64,000 nucleotides of DNA from Hyaloperonospora brassicae (lineage: Eukaryota; Oomycota; Peronosporomycetes; Peronosporales; Peronosporaceae): contig CANTFL010000090.1 of assembly GCA_947650285.1 (NCBI GenBank), forward strand, positions 930,001 to 994,000, read 5' to 3'. Shown here piece after piece: positions 57,796-64,000 of this stretch (positions are counted from its first letter, which is position 1; each line of letters starts with the position of its first letter). Position numbers and translations under genes: made by a program. Under the pieces are notes generated by a model that worked only from the letters and a program-made list of their open reading frames with translations, was not told the origin of the DNA and did not search any database.

Positions 57796-58845
57796 ATGCT
57801 CGAGTTTGGGATAAGCGATTCGTCGTACTTTGACGCTCCAGACGTGAGTCTGGAGCACGCGACTTTTCCTCATCTCACTGGTGTTGAGTGGGATGCCCTA
57901 AATCGCCTCGCGGCGATATCGGGAGAGGCATTTGTTGTGTCGCTGATGAGATCAGCGACTCCTGATGAACAGCGTCTCGCCATACACGACTACATGGCTC
58001 GCGAGCTCGCCGAATTCCATCGGCGAGGTTTAACTCCCTCGCGGACTTCACGGAGCGATGCCGTGAAGATGGAGACCTCCGCCTATTCTGGCGAAGGAAA
58101 AGAACGCTTGTCGTTGTCTCGTTGGTTTCGAGAGGTCGACATCGCTATCGCCTCGAGACTTCTCGAGGCTCCTCAAGCGAAGGTCAATTTCCTTCTTTCC
58201 CGTCTCACTGGGAAAGCCAAGGAGTGGGCCTTGGGAAAACTCGTTGTTGACGAGTTTGCGTTCCCCACTCTGGAAGCCATCCAGAGTGACCTTCGACTCG
58301 CCTTCGAGCCGCCCCAGGAAGAGAAGTTGGTGCGTTCAAGGTTCCTGTCCCTGCGACAGGGTAAGATGTCCATGCGCGACTACGTGCAGATGGCTCGACA
58401 TCTGGCGTCTTGTATTGTCACGCATCCCATGGACATGTATACACAAGTGAACGTGTTTGTCGATGGCATGCGTGAAGGGCAGACTCGCCTCTCGCTGGAA
58501 CGAGCAGAGCCTGCCACGTTGGAGGAGGCTTTCGCTATCGCTCTCCGTGAGGATTTCAGAGTCACCAAGGCCTATACCAAGCCTTCAGTTGTTACCGCTG
58601 TCAGATCAGCGGGCCCGGAACCTATGGAGATCGATGCAATTGAGTCGTCGGGTGACCGACGACGCGCTACAGCCTACAAGGGCGACGTCCGAGGCGGACG
58701 TCAGATGATCTGCTTTCGATGCCGAAAGCCGGGACATCGCGCGGCTGAATGCCGCGCGCCAGCACCGATGTCGGTGCATGCGTCGGACACCCATCATGAG
58801 GGAGGTGCTCCGATCAGTCGTCCAAAAAACGGACGAGACCAGTAG
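57796..58845 (+). CDS. gag: Element B Gag, 349 aa
   Basis: The first ATG after the primer-binding site opens an uninterrupted frame. Residues about 95-235 are the retrotransposon gag capsid region ([35 protein letters not shown]). A CCHC zinc knuckle [14 protein letters not shown] lies near 311-324, after a PEPMEID motif also found as PEPMDLC in element A. The last codons overlap the frameshift signal. Gag would form the particle and bind the RNA through the knuckle. The +1 break that splits the element A gag near LAFEPPQ is not present here. Confidence 0.93.
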   Translation: MLEFGISDSSYFDAPDVSLEHATFPHLTGVEWDALNRLAAISGEAFVVSLMRSATPDEQRLAIHDYMARELAEFHRRGLTPSRTSRSDAVKMETSAYSGEGKERLSLSRWFREVDIAIASRLLEAPQAKVNFLLSRLTGKAKEWALGKLVVDEFAFPTLEAIQSDLRLAFEPPQEEKLVRSRFLSLRQGKMSMRDYVQMARHLASCIVTHPMDMYTQVNVFVDGMREGQTRLSLERAEPATLEEAFAIALREDFRVTKAYTKPSVVTAVRSAGPEPMEIDAIESSGDRRRATAYKGDVRGGRQMICFRCRKPGHRAAECRAPAPMSVHASDTHHEGGAPISRPKNGRDQ

Positions 58846-58865
58846 GTGCAGGGCGCCCTACTGGT
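58824..58865 (+). promoter_or_regulatory. Element B -1 ribosomal frameshift signal
   Basis: A AAA AAC (58824-58830) is in the gag register (CCA AAA AAC). A 7-nt spacer follows, then a 9-bp perfect stem 58838-58846 with 58857-58865 and a 10-nt loop. The gag stop TAG (58843-58845) is in the stem. Slippage by -1 enters the pol frame, which has no start codon of its own nearby. Confidence 0.8.
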
Positions 58866-61800
58866 TTGAAGGGAGGTCCGGGTCCACCGGTGGCAGCCCG
58901 ACCTCCCAGCCCATCTGTGCTGCGTGCACGGTCAAATGCCACCACTACGAGTGGTGATTCACGCCTGATTATTGTTAATCTACATGTCGCCGGTATCCGG
59001 CGACCCCTACGAGCGCTCCTGGATTCAGGAGCGACAAACAATTTCTTCCGTGAATCTTGCGTGTCAATGCTGCCACCCAGCATCCAGGTCCACGAGGGAC
59101 CTGGCCAAGTTGTTGTCAAGCTCGCTGACGGGAAACCACGCCGCGTATCGCGGCGCGAAGTGTCGTTGCCGTACACGTTTGACGGCTTTCGCAGTAACGA
59201 CAACTTCTTGGTGATTGAAATGAATTATGCATTCGATTGCATCCTGGGCATGCCATGGTTGGCACGCTATAAGCCCCAGATCGACTGGTTAGCCAGATCA
59301 GTGAGACGTCGAAGCAAGTTCGACGTCAGCGAAGTGTTCACCCATCTCTTGGTGTCTCCAAGTGATTGGCCGAACGTTACAGTCGTGGATCGTACATCCA
59401 CGACACCGGCGGTACACAGAGTGAGCGATGGCCCTCTCTGTACCGCTTGTTCCGTGCCCCTACGCACGAGTGATGATGCCTCCTCGCTTTGCAGCGAGGA
59501 GTCCGACGTGGACGAGCAGTGGCTCCCACGTAATGACGACGCGGACGAGCAGTGGCTCCCGCGCAACGACGACGCGGTCGAACAGCGGTTCCCGCACGAG
59601 AGAGCAGTGGTCGAACACGAACAGGTGTTCCCACCTGTACCCATTGTGGTCGAGCAGAGGCTCCCACAAGGGCAAGACGTGGCCGAGCAGGGGCTCGCCA
59701 CCGAGTGTGACGTGGATGGACAAGAGTCCCCACGTGCGAATATGATGGTCGAACAGGGGTTCCCATCATCGCCTACTGTGGTCGAACAGAGTTTCCCACA
59801 TGAGCAAGACGTGGTCGAGCAGGGGCTCCCACACGAGTTTGTGGCGGTAGAGCAGGGGCTCCCGCATCATGCGTCGACGGACGAGTATGGAATACTCCCG
59901 TCGCGCGATTTCGACGTCCTGGATGAGGACATCCAGCGTCTAGAGGGGGGTGCAGATTTAACACCTGACTGCGGTTCGCCAGCTTCGAGCATGGACTCGA
60001 GGCACGATGGGGACGCAAGCTACGAGAACTCAGCGTTGGAATGTGTTCACGCTATTGTGTACGTGGACGGGAGTCCACAAAGGCGCCAATACATTGCGGT
60101 CGCGAGTCCACCTCGCGACGCGTCATCTATTACGAGCCTTCCAGGACTCTCCTGGAAGCATTTTCTACGCGACCTCAAGGGAGGCACGGTGGAACAAGTA
60201 TGTCTGGTCACCAACGAGGTGACTCATGAGCCGAATGAGGAGCTAATGACGCGCCCTCGAAGCGCTGAAAAGAAATCAGCGCGCGAAGAAAGATTTGCGT
60301 CGCAATCTTGGGAGGCTCTGCGCGAGTCTGGTAACCCTGTTTACGACATTGCACGAGAGTACGCCGACGTGTTCCCGGACAAGATTCCGGCCGAACTCCC
60401 TGCCGATCGTGGCGTGCGGCACGAGATTGATCTCGTGCCAGGATCGAAATATTGTGTGACACGGCAGTGGCCGTTGCCTCGAGACCAAGTCGAGGCTATT
60501 GATGCATTCTTCGAAGGTCGTCGCAAGGCCGGTCATGTGCGTGAGAGTGTCTCTCCCCATTCGAGTCCAACCTTCTGCGTGAAGAAGGCTACGGGAGGCT
60601 GGCGTATAGTGCATGCGTTTAACAAGCTCAACGATGCCACTATTCCTGCCCAAACGCCTATCCCCAGGAAAGACATGGTTCTAAACTCCATGTCAGGTAG
60701 CGTCATCTTCAGCGCCATCGATCTGACCGATGGCTTCTACCAGATCTTGATGCGACAGAGTGACATACCACTCACTGCGGTGAGCACCCCGAGTGGTATG
60801 CTTTGGAAGTGGCTGGTGATGCCACAAGGATTGAAGAACGCACCAGCCACTTTCAATCGCATGGTATCTCAAGTGTTGAGACAGCTTCGAGACTTTGCTA
60901 CTAGCTACTTCGATGACATCTTTGTCCACAGTCGCGCTGAGGGCAATCTCAGTGCTGTCCAAGTTCACCTTCAACACCTGAAGCAGGTGTTTCAAGTCAT
61001 GCGAGATAACAAGTTATATGCAAACTTGAAGAAGTGTGTATTCTGTGCACCGGAGATTCCGGTGCTGGGCTGCTACGTGAGTAAATCGGGTGTTCGAGCC
61101 GATCCAGAGAAGGTGTCGTCAATCTGTTCTTGGCCCACACCCAAGAACCCTACGGAGTTACGTCAATGGCTCGGTCTAGCTAATTACTTGCATAAGTACA
61201 CAAAGGATTACGCCGGTTCTATACAGCCCCTGTCGTCACTTCTGAAGAAAGACGCCACGTGGTCGTGGCGTCCCGAACATCAAGCAGCCTTTGACGCAGT
61301 GAAGAAAAGCCTGGCGTCGGCGCCAGTGTTGATACTCCCTGACGACACCAAACCGTTTCACGTGGTGTGTGATGCAAGTGACTTTGCAATTGGTTGCGCC
61401 CTCATGCAGTTCGATCACGAGGGCCGTGAACGAGTCGTGAGCTATCAGTCACGACAGATGAAGCCGGCAGAGAAGAACTATCCGGTTCACGATAAGGAAC
61501 TGCTAGCGATGCGCTACGCACTCATCAAGTTTCGTGTCCACCTACTGGGCGAACGCACGTTCGCCCTGTATACTGATCATGCATCGCTGCGGACAGCAAT
61601 GAAGAGCCCACATCTGTCACAGCGGATGGCACGGTGGCTCTCTTTCTTCTCCGAGTACAACTTCGTCGTGCAATACAAGCCAGGCAAGACCAACATTCTT
61701 GCTGACGCACTGTCACGACGCCCAGATTACGATCCTCGTATGGCACTGAGTCGTCAGGCAACTGACGACGACGATGAAGACGATCGATGTGCGACGTGTG

Positions 61801-64000
61801 TGTCGTTGAATCTAACTCGGGTCACACCCAAGTTATGCCTTTTCGATGAAATTGTCGCGGCTTACGCGAACGATCCAGATTATGCGGACATTATTGCCTA
61901 TCTGCGCGCTCCCAGCGATGCTGCACTGGGAGCTCCATCGCGAACGAAGCGTGATCACATTCAACGATACAGTATGGACGGTGATTTGCTGTTATATAGC
62001 ATCGACAAATTCGATGCGCCTCGAACTGTGATTGCGAATGACTTGGATTTGCGTGCTCGTATCATCCACGAGTACCATGATACCCCAATTGGCGGTCATC
62101 TGGGCCGCGAAAAGACATTCGCGGCTGTCTCGCGCGACTTCTTCTGGCCCCACATGTACAAGTGGGTTCGCAACTGGGTTCGCACCTGCGAATTATGTCA
62201 GCGCGTGAAGCCATCACCATCGTCGCAGGCACCCCTGCGACCCCTGCCAATTGCAGCTGAGGCTTGGAGCTCAGTCTCAATGGATTTTATCTTCGGGCTT
62301 GCACCAGATGGCCAAGACCGATCGGGTATTCTGGTCTTTGTCGACAGATTCAGCAAGATGACACATCTGGTGCCTGTTCATGCAACGATCACCGCGGCTG
62401 AGACCGCGGTGCACTTCATTGACACTGTGTTTCGCCATCACGGTCTTCCAGACAACATTGTCTCGGACCGTGATCCTCGTTTTACATCTGCTTTTTGGAC
62501 GTCATTGTTCGAGTTGCTTGGCACAAAGCTGCAAATGTCGACAGCAGCCCATCCGGAAACGGATGGGCAAACAGAGAGAGTTAATCGGGTCCTCGAAGAT
62601 GTTCTTCGAAGTTACGCAACGTCCTTTACAAGTTGGAGTGCGTTTTTGCCACTCGCGGAGTTTGCACTCAACAACGCGGTTCACGCGTCAACGGGGTTGA
62701 CGCCATTTTTTGCAAATTCGGCCCGTCATCCTCGTGTACCTACCCTTCTTGCCGTGGGTCAACCCACGGCTCTTCGTGGCTCCACTCTGGCGGGGGGTGA
62801 TAACGATAAACAACGATCGAGTGAAGCTCACGGTATTCTGAGCGCGAATGTTGTCAACCATTCCAAGGCGAAGTCTTCTGTTTCGACGCCACGTGACGTG
62901 GCGTCCCCGATAGCTCAATGGACTACACAGACGCTGATCGACCCTTCTTCGAGTATGCGAAACCCTAAAGCTAACTACGCGCCGATTGAATCGGCGCGAC
63001 CAATTGATGACATGGCTGTGTCAGAGTTTATACTCCAACGTCAAGCCATCACGAGGTTTGTACGCGATACTCTTCGATCTGCAGTGGATAAACAGAAAGC
63101 GAATGCAGACAAACGTGGAAGAAAGAACACGAGTACATTCAAGAAAGGTGATCGTGTATTGTTATCTACCGAAGGCCTACGAGATTCAGCAGTAACCAAT
63201 CTAGGCGCGAGCAAACTCGCGCCACGTTTCATCGGACCATTCACGGTACTCAAGGCAATCGGCGACGCATACACACTGGCCATCCCTTCGTCACTGCGAC
63301 TTCACCCGACGTTTTACGTCGGGCGGCTCAAGGAGTACCGTCCAGCTACGCTTCACGGGTTGGCTCCGTCCTCGGAGTCAAAGGCTCATAGGTCGACCTT
63401 CCCTCTCGCCTTGCTCGATGCACCAGCGACATCGGACGCGGCTGCGTCCCAGCCTGCGCGTGCCCAAGAACCTGGCGTTCCAGGTTCCGCATCCGTTCAA
63501 GCAGCTCGCGGTTCGACTGTCGAATCTCGTTCGCTGTTCTCTCAGCCCGCGCAGCTCGGTCAAGGGCAGCTTCAGCCTCCAGCTGGGCATCGACAGCCTT
63601 GTTCACAGCCGCATCTACATCGTCCTGGGCAACCAGGACGCCAGCAGTACCATCGTGAGGGTCCACCACCGCTTGTGGACGCGGAAGGCCAGAAGCGCTG
63701 GATTGTGGAGCGTTTACTGGGTCACGAGGACCCTCGTCGTGAAACGACATCGTCGCGACACCATGAGCGCGCGGTTCCAACCGCGCGCAAGTATCGTGTA
63801 CGTTGGCTCGGGTTTCCACCCGAGCAGGATACGTGGGAACCGCGCTCTTCGCTTCTTCGAGACGTTCCGGACCTCGTTCGGGCTTACGAGTCCCTGCACA
63901 CGCTTGGTGTAGACTTGGTCGACGACCTGTGTGTTCTAGCGGTGAGCGAGAACGAGATGCACGACGACGGTGTCGTGGTGAAGTGTCACCACGACTACGA
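58830..64000 (+). CDS. pol: Element B Pol: PR-RT-RH-IN-chromodomain, intact, runs off window
   Basis: Over 1720 codons in the -1 frame with no stop. Order: aspartic protease DSGATNN (59022); a linker with eleven V/D-E-Q repeats (59505-59870); RT with [14 protein letters not shown] and catalytic YFDD (60906-60917); RNase H (CDASDFAIG from 61368, YTDHASL); integrase HHCC finger (from 62067) and D-D-35-E core (Asp 62283, Asp 62466, Glu 62574); GPY/F module (FIGPFTVLK, near 63232); Pro/Gln/Ala-rich linker; chromodomain (about 63675-63880; [20 protein letters not shown]). All catalytic residues expected are there. The chromodomain would guide integration to heterochromatin. The stop lies beyond 64000. 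Confidence 0.93.
63346..63819 (-). CDS. Antisense ORF of element B (C-terminal part), 157 aa
   Basis: Runs against the linker and chromodomain of pol. An internal ATG at 63750 gives [11 protein letters not shown]. Central residues form an Ala/Glu/Leu heptad coiled coil ([33 protein letters not shown]) followed by a basic tail. Position, coil and basic tail match element A's antisense protein, but sequence identity is low. The N-terminal part may lie beyond 64000 or in another exon. Partly a by-product of the pol codons is possible. Confidence 0.4.
   Translation of the reverse strand: METRANVHDTCARLEPRAHGVATMSFHDEGPRDPVNAPQSSASGLPRPQAVVDPHDGTAGVLVAQDDVDAAVNKAVDAQLEAEAALDRAARAERTANEIRQSNRELLERMRNLERQVLGHAQAGTQPRPMSLVHRARREGRSTYEPLTPRTEPTREA

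Larger units (their letters stand above)
57443..64000 (+). mobile_element. Ty3/Gypsy chromodomain retrotransposon, element B (3' end outside)
   Basis: 5' LTR, primer-binding site, intact gag, frameshift signal and a pol frame that stays open to the end of the window. Organisation matches element A but proteins are clearly diverged, so it is a separate family. With no lesion seen across 6 kb it may be autonomous, depending on the missing 3' end. Confidence 0.93.

Noticed and set aside
59267..59769. Antisense frames over the V-E-Q repeats of element B (Ser/Cys- or Arg-rich repeats)
   Set aside because: They mirror the sense repeat array and have no independent start or domain.

Overview
The window looks like an accessory, repeat-dominated stretch of an oomycete nuclear genome, most likely a Phytophthora or downy-mildew type plant pathogen. 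The evidence is two secreted proteins with effector-like N-termini (signal peptide, then a degenerate RXLR region, one with a GEER motif), upstream matches to the oomycete initiator motif, very short introns in one metabolic gene, and chromodomain Ty3/Gypsy elements whose LTRs begin TGTAACGGG. The genus cannot be fixed from sequence alone. Composition is a mosaic: AT-rich, ORF-poor blocks (about 1-7066, 8900-13900, 24800-34100) alternate with more GC-rich islands holding genes and young transposons.

Layout. 1-7066 is AT-rich with no gene I can support. 7067-8623 and 21531-23087 are two arms of a 1557-bp inverted repeat. Between them lie a 420-residue effector candidate (14832-16094, minus) and a MULE-like element with about 150-bp terminal inverted repeats carrying a broken glycine-rich gene (19024-20273). 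23312-24784, 27452-28069 and 29411-31483 are DNA transposons: one of unknown class, one foldback with a MULE/FAR1-like zinc domain, and one pogo/Tigger with TA target site. 34848-42830 is a full Ty3/Gypsy element (A) with two 391-bp LTRs in which I saw no difference. 44427-45284 is a second effector candidate, paralogous in its N-terminus to the first. 46486-52570 is a pile-up of two broken, minus-strand Gypsy elements (D, then C). 52771-53216 is a solo LTR with a perfect TTTGC duplication. 55116-56178 is a three-exon short-chain dehydrogenase. 56862-56989 is a perfect 46-bp hairpin. 57443-64000 is a second Gypsy element (B), with an intact gag and pol, running off the window.

The most unusual content is in the Gypsy elements. 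(1) They are packed with short perfect inverted repeats (arms 6-11 bp, small loops) about every 30-40 bp, through coding sequence and LTRs alike. Different LTRs carry different arm sequences at the same place, so the hairpin is kept while its sequence changes. (2) All three families carry an antisense ORF at the 3' end whose coiled-coil part overlaps the linker between the integrase GPY/F module and the chromodomain. In element A this antisense ORF is intact (534 aa) although pol is broken. (3) gag and pol are joined by what looks like a canonical -1 frameshift signal (A AAA AAC or A AAA AAT, 7-8 nt spacer, 9-bp stem), conserved in three copies.
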